NCBI GenBank assembly: GCA_019419895.1
Contig: JAHZIE010000050.1
Coordinates: 1 to 11,641 of the forward strand
Source: Clostridiales bacterium
GTDB taxonomy: Bacteria; Bacillota; Clostridia; Oscillospirales; Acutalibacteraceae
DNA: 11,641 bases
Direction: 5' to 3'
In this document: one piece after another, positions 1 through 6,409 of the stretch
How positions within the stretch are numbered: position 1 is the stretch's first letter
How the letters are laid out: each line of letters begins with the position of its first letter
Made by a program: the position numbers and the translations under genes
The notes under the pieces: model-generated
What the model was told of the DNA's origin: nothing
Databases searched by the model: none
What the model saw: the letters and a program-made list of their open reading frames with translations, nothing else

Positions 1-39
1 TAAAGTAAACATTACGTTTTGAAGGCGGGGAAGATCATT

Positions 40-237
40 ATAAAGCGAATTAGGGGGCCCAGATAGGCGTCTCAGGTTTCTCAGTAGGAGCTCGCTTATG
101 CGGTTGGAGTGACAAGGCAGACTATCATTTCCATTGAATCGGGGAAATATACCGCCTCGCTGGCCCTGGCCTTCAAGATCGCCCATTTTTTCGGAAAAAC
201 CATAGAGGAAATTTTCATTTTCTCAGAGGAGGAATAG
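40..237 (+). pseudogene. Decayed YozG-like XRE-family helix-turn-helix regulator
   Basis: The frame that ends in TAG at 235-237 encodes a recognisable C-terminal two thirds of a short Cro/CI-type regulator (GVTRQTIISIESGKY, then LALAFKIAHFFGKTIEEIF). Intact relatives are about 65-70 residues, with an N-terminus like MKxRIRELREARGLSQEELA. Here the same frame continues upstream without any frameshift, but ATA (40-42) stands where the start codon should be. TAG codons at 64-66 and 85-87 replace residues that are usually Glu, the second giving SQ-stop-ELA just before helix 2. So the gene is broken by point changes rather than by a deletion. The only in-frame rescue start visible is a GTG at 109-111 without a good ribosome binding site, and it would lose half of the DNA-binding domain. 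The adjoining membrane-protein gene starts 3 bases after the stop, as in the common regulator/membrane-protein pairs. Confidence 0.75.
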
Positions 238-240
238 GAG

Positions 241-711
241 ATGGAAAAATTCAGAAAAAAGATGAAGAGACGCATTCGCTGCCTTTGGGGCCTGCTGTTC
301 CTTTTGTTGGTGGTCATGGTGGCCGTTGGGGAACTATCCAACCGGGATATTCTGCTCGATCCCCGTAAGATGACGGAATTTGCCCAGAACATGCAGCGGC
401 TCCTTTTCTTCGGCACTCTCATCTGGGTTATCTGCCGGCTGGTCCGGGATAAAAAACTACTGGAGGACAGTTTTGCCCTGCAGCAGAAGCAGATTGAGGA
501 ACAGGATGAATGCCTGCGCACGCTGGACGAGAAGAGCGGCGGCCCGGCGCTGAGGATTCTGATCCTCTTCATGGGGATTGGGACATTTTGCCTTTCCTGG
601 GTGGATATGCCGGCATTCTATACGTCTTTTGCTTTCCTGGCAGCAGCCGTCGCCGTCAGAGCTGGATTCTATTACTATAACAAAAGCCGCTTATACGGCG
701 GGGAAAGTTAA
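241..711 (+). CDS. Small four-helix membrane protein, unknown function
   Basis: The ORF encodes 156 residues. A strongly basic N-terminus (KFRKKMKRRIR) precedes TM1 (about 14-30). TM2 is about 53-68, then comes a polar, probably helical stretch rich in Lys, Gln and Glu (about 69-98), then TM3 (about 104-121) and TM4 (about 127-144), ending in a short polar tail. Four helices with both ends probably cytoplasmic are inferred from hydrophobicity and the positive charges. The start is supported by GAGGAGG at 226-232, inside the last codons of the upstream regulator remnant. I do not recognise a named family. Genes of this size often follow a YozG-like regulator, which would normally control them; here that regulator is broken, so expression may have changed. 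The reading frame itself shows no damage. Confidence 0.7.
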   Translation: MEKFRKKMKRRIRCLWGLLFLLLVVMVAVGELSNRDILLDPRKMTEFAQNMQRLLFFGTLIWVICRLVRDKKLLEDSFALQQKQIEEQDECLRTLDEKSGGPALRILILFMGIGTFCLSWVDMPAFYTSFAFLAAAVAVRAGFYYYNKSRLYGGES

Positions 712-831
712 TCTCCGGAAGGGCAAGCCGCGGCGGAAAGCGTTTTCTCTAAATTTTGATATCCGTTTGATATTCGGAAGAAATATTGCCGGCCGGAAGG
801 AAAAATTTCATCCCGGCAGAGGGGGGAAGAT

Positions 832-2043
832 TCAGTCAGAGACGCGGACAATTTCTCTGGTACAGTCAAGGCCGCAGGGGAGAAGCTTTGGCAGGGAAAG
901 GCAGAAAAGATCGGTGGCCCTGCATTCCAGAGAGAAGATACGGTTGGCCCGTGGGGAAAGGCCCCTGAGCTGGGAGGGGCGGAGAAGAATGGGCCGGCGC
1001 GCCGTATATTTTGCCTGCCGGAGTATCTCCCGCCCCTTTTCATTAAAGCCAAGCACCCGGATGTAAGGGGGGACGCCCTCTCCATCCTTCTGAGTGAGTC
1101 CCAGAAAGGCTGACATGGCAATCCGCCGAAGGCGGGCGTGGGAATAACGCTTGGATTTGGCAAGAGCATAAAATTCTTCCAGTGAGGAAGCCTGCCTGGC
1201 CGCACGGTACAGGCGGTTTTCCAGTCCCTCAGAAATATCCGGAAGATGGGAAAAATCCTCCCTGGACATGGAGCGCAGGCGGGAAAGAACCGGAAGCTCC
1301 AGTCTTTCGGGAAGAGAGGGGGCTTCCTGCTGGCGCTGCTTTTCCGAAAGAAGCTTGGCGCAGCTGGACGGGGTATAGGTTTCCAAAGCGCGCCTGTCCA
1401 GCCCGGCTAAACGGAGATAAGAGGCGGAGACAATTTCGCCCTCGCCCGCCTGGTGACTGTCATGGCCGGCACCGGAACGCCGGACGGCATGAGGAACCAT
1501 AGGACTTCCGTATGTTTGAAGGGCCTTGCAGTATTCGATTCCCAGAATATCATTGGGAAAGTCCCGAGAGGCGGCATGCCCTTCCGGGAAAACAGAGCTC
1601 AGGGCAATTGCGCGCGCCGCGGCAAAGGAATTCCCCCGGGCAAGCTCCATCTTCAGCTTTTCTATGACCGCCGGGTGAGAGAGGCGCCGGGCGCATTCCT
1701 CCAAAGCGGCGGTGTCTCCGCTCTCACTGCCGAAACTGATATCGGTAATACAGCCCAGGTTTTCCAACAGACTGATCCCGCCCTGGGCAAAATGCTCCGC
1801 GGTGGACATCGCCCAAGGCAAAGGCAGCTCCAGAACCAGATCTACCCCATTTTTCAGGGCGCAGAGGGAACGTGTCCATTTGTCAGCGGCGGCAACCTCG
1901 CCCCTCTGGACAAAATGCCCGCTCATGACCGCGACCACGCCGTCGGCCCCCTGACGCCGGGTTTGTGCAATATGATAAGCGTGCCCGTTATGAAAAGGAT
2001 TGTATTCTGCAATTACGCCATAATTTCGCTTTTGTTCCGACAT
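832..2043 (-). CDS. tmcAL: tRNA(Met) cytidine acetate ligase TmcAL
   Basis: TmcAL acetylates the wobble cytidine (C34) of elongator tRNA-Met. It uses ATP and free acetate to make acetyl-AMP and then ac4C, which helps prevent misreading of Ile codons; it acts in the cytoplasm. The 403-residue product has the family's nucleotidyltransferase signature near the N-terminus, GVIAEYNPFHNGH (residues 9-21, with a HIGH-like element). It also has MSGHFVQRGE (about 40-49), SFGSESG, NDILGIEYCKAL and a C-terminal block SKRYSHARLRRI...PPYIRVLGFNEKGR. Length matches the family (about 400-415). The ATG is preceded by AAGGAGA (plus-strand 2054-2060) at 10 nt. It is divergent from ackA across 129 bases, and both products deal with acetate. 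It converges on the membrane-protein gene; I see no clear terminator in the 120 bases between them, only a short imperfect TGCCGG/CCGGCA hairpin around 789-820. Confidence 0.95.
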   Translation of the reverse strand: MSEQKRNYGVIAEYNPFHNGHAYHIAQTRRQGADGVVAVMSGHFVQRGEVAAADKWTRSLCALKNGVDLVLELPLPWAMSTAEHFAQGGISLLENLGCITDISFGSESGDTAALEECARRLSHPAVIEKLKMELARGNSFAAARAIALSSVFPEGHAASRDFPNDILGIEYCKALQTYGSPMVPHAVRRSGAGHDSHQAGEGEIVSASYLRLAGLDRRALETYTPSSCAKLLSEKQRQQEAPSLPERLELPVLSRLRSMSREDFSHLPDISEGLENRLYRAARQASSLEEFYALAKSKRYSHARLRRIAMSAFLGLTQKDGEGVPPYIRVLGFNEKGREILRQAKYTARRPILLRPSQLRGLSPRANRIFSLECRATDLFCLSLPKLLPCGLDCTREIVRVSD

Positions 2044-2058
2044 TTCAACGAGATCTCC

Positions 2059-2087
2059 TTGAAATCAGAAATAAAATATACTATTAT
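2059..2087 (+). promoter_or_regulatory. Predicted sigma-A promoter of ackA
   Basis: TTGAAA (2059-2064), a 17-base spacer, then TATTAT (2082-2087). The predicted start is near 2094, leaving a leader of about 79 bases before ackA. The -35 box overlaps the end of the tmcAL ribosome binding site on the opposite strand. Predicted from consensus only. Confidence 0.5.
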
Positions 2088-2102
2088 AAATAAGGTAACT
2101 CT

Positions 2103-2131
2103 ATCATAGGAAATTTTGCGCTTTTTTTCAA
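2103..2131 (-). promoter_or_regulatory. Predicted sigma-A promoter of tmcAL
   Basis: On the minus strand, TTGAAA (plus 2126-2131), a 17-base spacer and TATGAT (plus 2103-2108). The predicted start is near 2096, so the leader would be about 53 bases. It faces the ackA promoter almost start to start, so polymerase leaving either promoter crosses the other. Predicted from consensus only. Confidence 0.5.
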
Positions 2132-2172
2132 GTAGACAGGCGCAGAAACAATACTAGGAGGCAATAAAGAAC

Positions 2173-3384
2173 ATGAAGATTTTGGTTATCAATGCCGGAA
2201 GCTCCTCCATGAAGTACCAGCTGATCAACATGGAAGACGAGTCCGTCATTGCAAAGGGCAACTGCGAGCGCATCGGTATTGATGGAAAGCTTACTCATAA
2301 AACCGCGGACGGCAGGATGAAGTCTGTGGAAGTCAATATGCCGAACCATACGGAGGCTTTTATGCGGATTAAGGACGCTCTGCTGGACAGCGAGGTCGGC
2401 GTCTTAAAGGACTTGTCTGAAATCGCCGCTGTGGGCCATAGAATCGTCCAGGGCGGTTCTATCTTCAATCATTCGGTGCTGGTGGATGAAAAGGTGATCG
2501 ACGATATTGAAGGACTGGCCGATTTAGCGCCCTTGCACAACCATGCTCATGTTCAGGGAATCCGCGCCTGCCGTGAGGTGTTCGGCACCGAGGTACCAGA
2601 GGTGGTTGTTTTTGATACCGCTTTCCATTCTACCATGCCGCCAAAGGCTTATATGTTCCCGATTCCTTATGAGTATTATGAAAAATATAAAATCCGCCGC
2701 TATGGCTTTCACGGCACTTCTCACCGTTATGTCAGCCAGAAGTGCGCGGAGGTGATGGGCAGAGACATCAAAGATTTGAAGATTATCACCTGCCATTTGG
2801 GCAATGGTTCTTCCATTACCGCTGTTGACGGTGGAAAATGTGTGGATACCAGTATGGGACTGACCCCGTTGGACGGCTTTATGATGGGAACCCGTACTGG
2901 AACTCTGGATCCTTCTGTTGTCACTTATATTGCGGAAAAAGAAGGAATGTCCCCAAAGGATATGGACACCCTCTTGAATAAGAAATCCGGCCTGTTGGGT
3001 ATTTCCGGTATTTCCAGCGACGACAGGGATGTGAGCGCCGCGGCGGATGAGGGAAATCCCAGGGCAAAGCTGGCCCAGGAAATGCTGGAATATGAAATCA
3101 AGAAATTTATCGGCGCTTATGTGGCTGTTCTCAACGGTGTGGATGCTATCGTGTTTACCGCCGGCATCGGCGAGAATCAGCCCCGTCACCGTGAAAAGGT
3201 CTGTGACGAGCTGGGATACTTAGGCGTGAAGATTGATCATGAACTGAACAATCAATATATCCACGGGCTGGAGGGTGAAATTTCCACTCCCGATTCCAAG
3301 GTAAAGGTGTACGTTCTGTGCACCAATGAAGAAATTATGATTGCCCGGGACACCAAGGCGATAGTGGAAGGTATGAAGAAGTAA
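2173..3384 (+). CDS. ackA: Acetate kinase
   Basis: AckA interconverts acetyl phosphate + ADP and acetate + ATP, giving ATP by substrate-level phosphorylation during fermentation; it is cytoplasmic and usually a homodimer. The 403 residues match the family length. Visible motifs are N7 in INAGSSS, R90 in VGHRIVQGG, D148 in VFDTAFHSTMP, H180 in YGFHGTSH, CHLGNGSS (207-214), R241 in GTRTGTLDP, FTAGIGEN (328-335) and the C-terminal NEE (385-387). The sites equivalent to the known catalytic Asn, Asp, His, Arg and Glu are all present. AGGAGG lies at 2156-2161, 11 nt from the ATG. The gene appears monocistronic, with its own promoter and a strong terminator. In many Clostridia pta sits directly upstream and a DUF177 gene plus rpmF downstream; none of these is here, so phosphotransacetylase, if present, is encoded elsewhere. 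Confidence 0.98.
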   Translation: MKILVINAGSSSMKYQLINMEDESVIAKGNCERIGIDGKLTHKTADGRMKSVEVNMPNHTEAFMRIKDALLDSEVGVLKDLSEIAAVGHRIVQGGSIFNHSVLVDEKVIDDIEGLADLAPLHNHAHVQGIRACREVFGTEVPEVVVFDTAFHSTMPPKAYMFPIPYEYYEKYKIRRYGFHGTSHRYVSQKCAEVMGRDIKDLKIITCHLGNGSSITAVDGGKCVDTSMGLTPLDGFMMGTRTGTLDPSVVTYIAEKEGMSPKDMDTLLNKKSGLLGISGISSDDRDVSAAADEGNPRAKLAQEMLEYEIKKFIGAYVAVLNGVDAIVFTAGIGENQPRHREKVCDELGYLGVKIDHELNNQYIHGLEGEISTPDSKVKVYVLCTNEEIMIARDTKAIVEGMKK

Positions 3385-3399
3385 GGACAGGATTTAACG

Positions 3400-3446
3400 G
3401 CAAAAGAGCGGAGACCGCCCCCCCAAGGCGGTCTCCGCTCTTTTGC
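3400..3446 (+). terminator. Strong intrinsic terminator after ackA, probably bidirectional
   Basis: The two arms (3400-3419 and 3427-3446) are a perfect 20-bp inverted repeat around the 7-base loop CCCCCAA. The GC-rich core is flanked by AAAA on the left and TTTT on the right, so it can end transcription from ackA and also from the minus strand. It starts 15 bases after the ackA stop. The next 200 bases (3447-3645) are AT-rich and hold only a weak TATAAAA/TTTTATA dyad (3575-3596) and no gene that I can support. Confidence 0.9.
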
Positions 3447-3645
3447 TTGCCGCTCATAAGAAAAAATTTTTTGCAATATACGGAAGAAGAAAAAACTTCA
3501 AGGGCAAATTCCCCTCCGGTATCCGCCGGCAAAGCCTTCCCTCCCTTTTTATGAAATTTTTCCCTTACCGTGTTTATAAAAAGAATATGTTTTATAGGCC
3601 GGCTCACCATATAAAAAAGAAATTTTATGTATTTTATGACATCAG

Positions 3646-3685
3646 AAAAATTCAGCGGCTCCCGCATCGCCAGAAGCCGCCTGAA
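3646..3685 (-). terminator. Intrinsic terminator of the DUF378 gene
   Basis: Read on the minus strand, the arms TTCAGGCGGCT and AGCCGCTGAA (one bulged base) close a loop of about 14 bases and are followed directly by TTTTT (plus 3646-3650). It lies 5 bases past the DUF378 stop codon. Confidence 0.75.
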
Positions 3686-3690
3686 AAATG

Positions 3691-3906
3691 TTAATGGGTA
3701 TTTTTTTCTTCGATAACGGTGCGTTCGCGGAACAGAAGGGAAATGCACCAGACGCCTGCCAGTCCAACGAGGGTATAAATAATCCGGCTGACAATGGCGT
3801 CCTGGCCGCCAAAGATCCAGGCGACGATATCAAAACGGAAAATACCGATAGAACCCCAGTTGATTGCGCCGATAATCGTCAGCAGCAACGCGAGTTTGTC
3901 TAACAT
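3691..3906 (-). CDS. DUF378 family small membrane protein (YuzA-like)
   Basis: A 71-residue protein with two hydrophobic segments (about 5-23 and 39-58). The family signature is clear: a first helix ending in IIGAINWGSIGIF, then FDIVAWIFGG, then SRIIYTLVGLAGV. DUF378 proteins are short two-helix membrane proteins of unknown function, widespread in Bacillota. I start it at ATG 3906 because AAGGAG (plus 3916-3921) sits 9 nt upstream. A TTG three codons earlier would directly abut that ribosome binding site and is unlikely. It is a single-gene unit with its own terminator. The 167 bases upstream, up to the next promoter at 4074, contain a perfect 10-bp palindrome CTGTCGACAG (3997-4006) but no convincing minus-strand promoter. 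Confidence 0.85.
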   Translation of the reverse strand: MLDKLALLLTIIGAINWGSIGIFRFDIVAWIFGGQDAIVSRIIYTLVGLAGVWCISLLFRERTVIEEKNTH

Positions 3907-4073
3907 CCTTTTCAACTCCTTGTAATTGGATTCGCTGTTAGTGTGTCCGGAAGGAAGTCATTTATCCTAAATTTTATTTTTAGTTTTTGATTACGCCTGT
4001 CGACAGAGCATTGGAAATCTGCTTTTATGCGTTTTCTCATTTTTTTAAGATTTTGAAAATATTGGAAGGTTTC

Positions 4074-4102
4074 TTGATATTTTTAATTCCCCATGCTATG
4101 AT
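4074..4102 (+). promoter_or_regulatory. Predicted sigma-A promoter for the 4150-5277 unit
   Basis: TTGATA (4074-4079), a 17-base spacer and TATGAT (4097-4102) give a near-consensus promoter. The predicted start, near 4109, falls inside the first of four A-tracts (4107-4112, 4117-4122, 4125-4130, 4134-4138). It would serve the small ORF at 4150 and the dehydrogenase gene, whose leader would then be about 210 bases. Confidence 0.6.
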
Positions 4103-4149
4103 AACCAAAAAACGCTAAAAAAGTAAAAAACTTAAAAAGGATTTGATTG

Positions 4150-4269
4150 ATGACACTGGATAATTGCGCGGACAAGCTGGTAGACAGGTTAAAATCCATG
4201 CAAATACCATACGGATTTCGTTGTAAGGAAGATGTGGAAAAACGAAAAAGGACACAGGCCGGTTTTTAA
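4150..4269 (+). CDS. Possible 39-residue ORF in the dehydrogenase leader
   Basis: An ATG at 4150 lies 8 nt after AAAAGGA (4135-4141) and opens 39 codons to TAA at 4267-4269. The product would be polar and basic at the C-terminus (VEKRKRTQAGF) with a Cys at 6 and at 25; no signal peptide or helix is visible. It sits between a good promoter and the dehydrogenase start, 51 bases before it. It could be a real small protein, a leader peptide or the remnant of a longer gene. I do not recognise it. Confidence 0.3.
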   Translation: MTLDNCADKLVDRLKSMQIPYGFRCKEDVEKRKRTQAGF

Positions 4270-4320
4270 AGACAGCTTTGAATTTAAAAAAAAAATAAAA
4301 TGGGAAAGGATAAAAAATCT

Positions 4321-5277
4321 ATGAAAAATTACAGGTGCCTGATATTATTTCCTATTGATGAGGAAGATAAGAAACGTCTGGAGGAGAAGTTCCCAAATTT
4401 GGAAATTACATATAGCCAGCCGGACGAGGTATCCATCAGGGAAATTGGAAATGCGGATATCGTTATCGGGAATCCTAAAGTGGCCCAGCTGAAATATGCG
4501 GCAAAGCTGCAATGGCTTCAGCTGCGCAGCGCGGGAGCAGATGAATACGCTTCCTGCCCATATTTGGGGGAAAAGGTGCTTTTGACCAATGGCAGGGGGG
4601 CTTACGGCAGCCGTCTGGCGGAATATATGCTTGGGGGAATTCTCGCCCTGCAAAAGCATTTTCCTGCTTATTGGGAGCATCAGAAGAGAAGAGAATGGAA
4701 AAAAGAGGGACTTGTCCGTCAGATTGCCGGGTCTGTGGTTTTAGTGCTTGGAGTGGGTGATATCGGCGGTACCTTTGCGAAATACTGCAAAGCGATGGGC
4801 GCTTATGTGATAGGGCTTCGCAGGCAGGAAGGGCGTCCCTGTGATACTGTGGATGAAATTTACGGGATCGGCAGTCTCGACAAGCTTTTACCCCGGGCGG
4901 ACATTGTAGCCATGTGCCTGCCCAATACGCCCCAGACAGCAGGCGTAATAGGCGAAAGGCAGCTGGCCTTCATGAAGGAGGGCGCGATTCTTGTCAATGT
5001 GGGGAGGGGAATTGCGGTGGATACGCCGTCCCTTTGCGCTGCTTTGGAGAGGGGAAAGCTGTATGGCGCCGTGCTGGATGTGACAGAGGAGGAACCGCTG
5101 CCCGCTGATCATCCCCTCTGGCAGTATGACAACGTCATCTTAACGCCTCATATCGCTGGAACCTTTGATCAAAAGGAAGGGTTCCATAATTTTTATCTGA
5201 TTGCGGAGGAGAATATTTCCAGATTTTTTGAGGGGAAGACGTTGCGGAATCTGGTTGATAGAGAACTTCTTTATTGA
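4321..5277 (+). CDS. D-isomer-specific 2-hydroxyacid dehydrogenase family protein
   Basis: The family reduces 2-keto acids to D-2-hydroxyacids, or the reverse, with NAD(P)H; the substrate cannot be read from sequence. The 318-residue product has the expected split-domain order. The N-terminal catalytic part contains LRSAGADEY (69-76). The Rossmann signature is LGVGDIGG (143-150, GxGxxG). The catalytic triad positions are Arg229 in NVGRG, Glu258 in EEEPLP and His277 in TPHIAGT. After the second beta strand comes GLRRQ, with Arg167/Arg168 where NAD enzymes usually have an acidic residue; this favours NADP(H) by inference. I start at ATG 4321 because AAAGGA (4305-4310) lies 10 nt upstream; the ATG at 4300 is preceded only by an A-rich run. 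No partner gene is adjacent, and no clear terminator follows. Confidence 0.92.
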   Translation: MKNYRCLILFPIDEEDKKRLEEKFPNLEITYSQPDEVSIREIGNADIVIGNPKVAQLKYAAKLQWLQLRSAGADEYASCPYLGEKVLLTNGRGAYGSRLAEYMLGGILALQKHFPAYWEHQKRREWKKEGLVRQIAGSVVLVLGVGDIGGTFAKYCKAMGAYVIGLRRQEGRPCDTVDEIYGIGSLDKLLPRADIVAMCLPNTPQTAGVIGERQLAFMKEGAILVNVGRGIAVDTPSLCAALERGKLYGAVLDVTEEEPLPADHPLWQYDNVILTPHIAGTFDQKEGFHNFYLIAEENISRFFEGKTLRNLVDRELLY

Positions 5278-5436
5278 ATGAAAGAGGGATTGGGAAAAAA
5301 TACAGGTACTGAAATTTCTGAGATTTAGCAGAAAATATGCTCTGAGAATTACTTGCTGATTTTTAAATAATTGGATATTTCCAGTATGGGACAGACCGGC
5401 GGTCTGGTTGCGGTCTGTAAAAGGATATTCTTTAAG

Positions 5437-5477
5437 CTAATCTGAATGGGAAGCTGGACAAACTTCCCATTCATTAG
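5437..5477. repeat. Strong hairpin (11-bp perfect stem plus 4-bp extension)
   Basis: TGAATGGGAAG (5443-5453) pairs perfectly with CTTCCCATTCA (5463-5473) across a 9-base loop. Past a 2-base bulge, CTAA (5437-5440) pairs with TTAG (5474-5477). No T-run follows on either strand, so it is not a standard intrinsic terminator. It lies 160 bases past the dehydrogenase stop. Confidence 0.6.
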
Positions 5478-5647
5478 ACAAGTCAGGGGGGAATTTTCGT
5501 TCCTACGTTCTCTGAAGATTCAAAATTAAGCTGCGTAACGGTGTCAAGCTTGTAAAAAGCATTAAATATGTACTGGTATGTACCGGATATGCACTTTACA
5601 GACTTCATCTTTGGTCGTAGAATTTTCCCTTTTCAGAATAATGGTGC

Positions 5648-5674
5648 GGGGCGGCAGTTCCTTTCTGCCGCCCC
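5648..5674. repeat. GC-rich hairpin, perfect 10-bp stem
   Basis: GGGGCGGCAG (5648-5657) and CTGCCGCCCC (5665-5674) enclose the 7-base loop TTCCTTT. It lies 73 bases past the stop of the minus-strand XRE gene. It could slow or end that transcript, but no T-run follows on the minus strand and only TTAT on the plus strand. Confidence 0.55.
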
Positions 5675-5747
5675 TTATCCGCCTACTGGCCAAGGTGCCG
5701 GCGGGGCCGTCAACGTCGGCTGGCTTTGCTATTACCAGAAGTCGTAT

Positions 5748-6353
5748 CTATCTTGTGACACGATGTTTACACATTTCTGTTTTTCCACACTTGGGGCAGG
5801 TTAATCTGCGTTTTGTAAAAGTGTGACGGCTTTTTACATATTCATCCATGCTTGGAACAAAGAGCGTCTTGCAATATGGACATTCAAAATAACCCGTTCT
5901 AATGTCAAGCATCGCGGCAGCCGTTATACCCGTTACTGCCACTGCGATAGACAACACAATCAATATAATCCGTACAATCGCAGGTAGGTCAATAAAGGAC
6001 GCTATGACAATTAGGGCGCATACAGCAATGATAGTAATTGCACCAGTAATAATGGACAGCGCCATTCTTTTCCTGTTTTCTTCATTTTCTTTCATCAGGT
6101 TTATCATGTTTCCCTCCGCTTTCTTTTGATAATCATTCGAGGAAACCTTTTCACCCGAAAGCAAATCGTTGACAGTAATATCTAATGCCGCGCACAATGG
6201 TAGCATAAGAGAAACTTCAGGAAGTCCTTTTCCACGCTCCCATTTGGAAATGGTTTTGTCGCTAATGGAAAGCGCGTCGGCAAGCTGCCTTTGGGTAAGG
6301 TTCTTTAATTTTCTTGATTCAGCTATAAATTTACCGATTCCGATTTGGTCCAT
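5748..6353 (-). CDS. XRE-family regulator with two membrane helices and a zinc ribbon
   Basis: The 201-residue protein has three parts. Residues about 5-61 are a Cro/CI helix-turn-helix (LTQRQLADALSISDKTISKWERGKGLPEVSLMLPLC, shown here in part: TISKWERGKG is the recognition-helix end). After a charged linker come two hydrophobic segments (about 98-120 and 125-147). The C-terminus carries two Cys pairs, CPYC (158-161) and CPKC (186-189), typical of a zinc ribbon. It is thus probably a membrane-anchored DNA-binding protein with a cytoplasmic metal site; its targets are unknown. AAGGAGG (plus 6364-6370) lies 10 nt before the ATG. A TACAAT -10 box (plus 6380-6385) with a poor -35 suggests regulated expression. 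Base use is more AT-rich than in rarA or tmcAL, which could mean acquisition by transfer. The TAG stop is followed by 61 further open codons; since the zinc ribbon is complete, I read the stop as genuine. Confidence 0.85.
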   Translation of the reverse strand: MDQIGIGKFIAESRKLKNLTQRQLADALSISDKTISKWERGKGLPEVSLMLPLCAALDITVNDLLSGEKVSSNDYQKKAEGNMINLMKENEENRKRMALSIITGAITIIAVCALIVIASFIDLPAIVRIILIVLSIAVAVTGITAAAMLDIRTGYFECPYCKTLFVPSMDEYVKSRHTFTKRRLTCPKCGKTEMCKHRVTR

Positions 6354-6409
6354 TCATTTCTGCCCTCCTTTCTGTCTTTATTGTAGGTAATGGGTGACTT
6401 AATAAACAC

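Larger units (their letters stand above)
5278..5747. other. 470-base stretch without a confident gene
   Basis: It holds a repeated GGTCTG element around 5391-5418, where CAGACC can pair with either of two GGTCTG copies (5401-5406 or 5412-5417). It also holds the two hairpins listed separately. On the minus strand there is a 41-codon ORF (5483-5608, ATG with only a weak ribosome binding site). A 61-codon open extension (5565-5747) follows, in frame, the stop of the downstream-listed XRE gene. The 5640-5725 part is clearly more GC-rich than its flanks. I cannot assign a function; a remnant of a mobile element or an RNA gene is possible. Confidence 0.4.

Noticed and set aside
708..1205. Minus-strand frame overlapping the 3' part of tmcAL
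   Set aside because: Same strand but another frame from tmcAL, which is intact to a normal C-terminus, so there is no frameshift to explain.
2524..3189. 221-codon minus-strand open frame
   Set aside because: Antisense shadow of ackA, no start signals.
3997..4006. CTGTCGACAG palindrome as a LexA-type operator
   Set aside because: It does not match the Gram-positive LexA box (CGAAC-N4-GTTCG) and no SOS gene is adjacent.
4109..4320. Riboswitch in the long leader of the dehydrogenase gene
   Set aside because: No terminator hairpin or recognised aptamer motif is visible; the leader is A-rich and largely taken by a possible small ORF.
5578..5826. Plus-strand frames around 5568-5826
   Set aside because: They run into the 3' end of the minus-strand XRE gene and lack a ribosome binding site or family resemblance.
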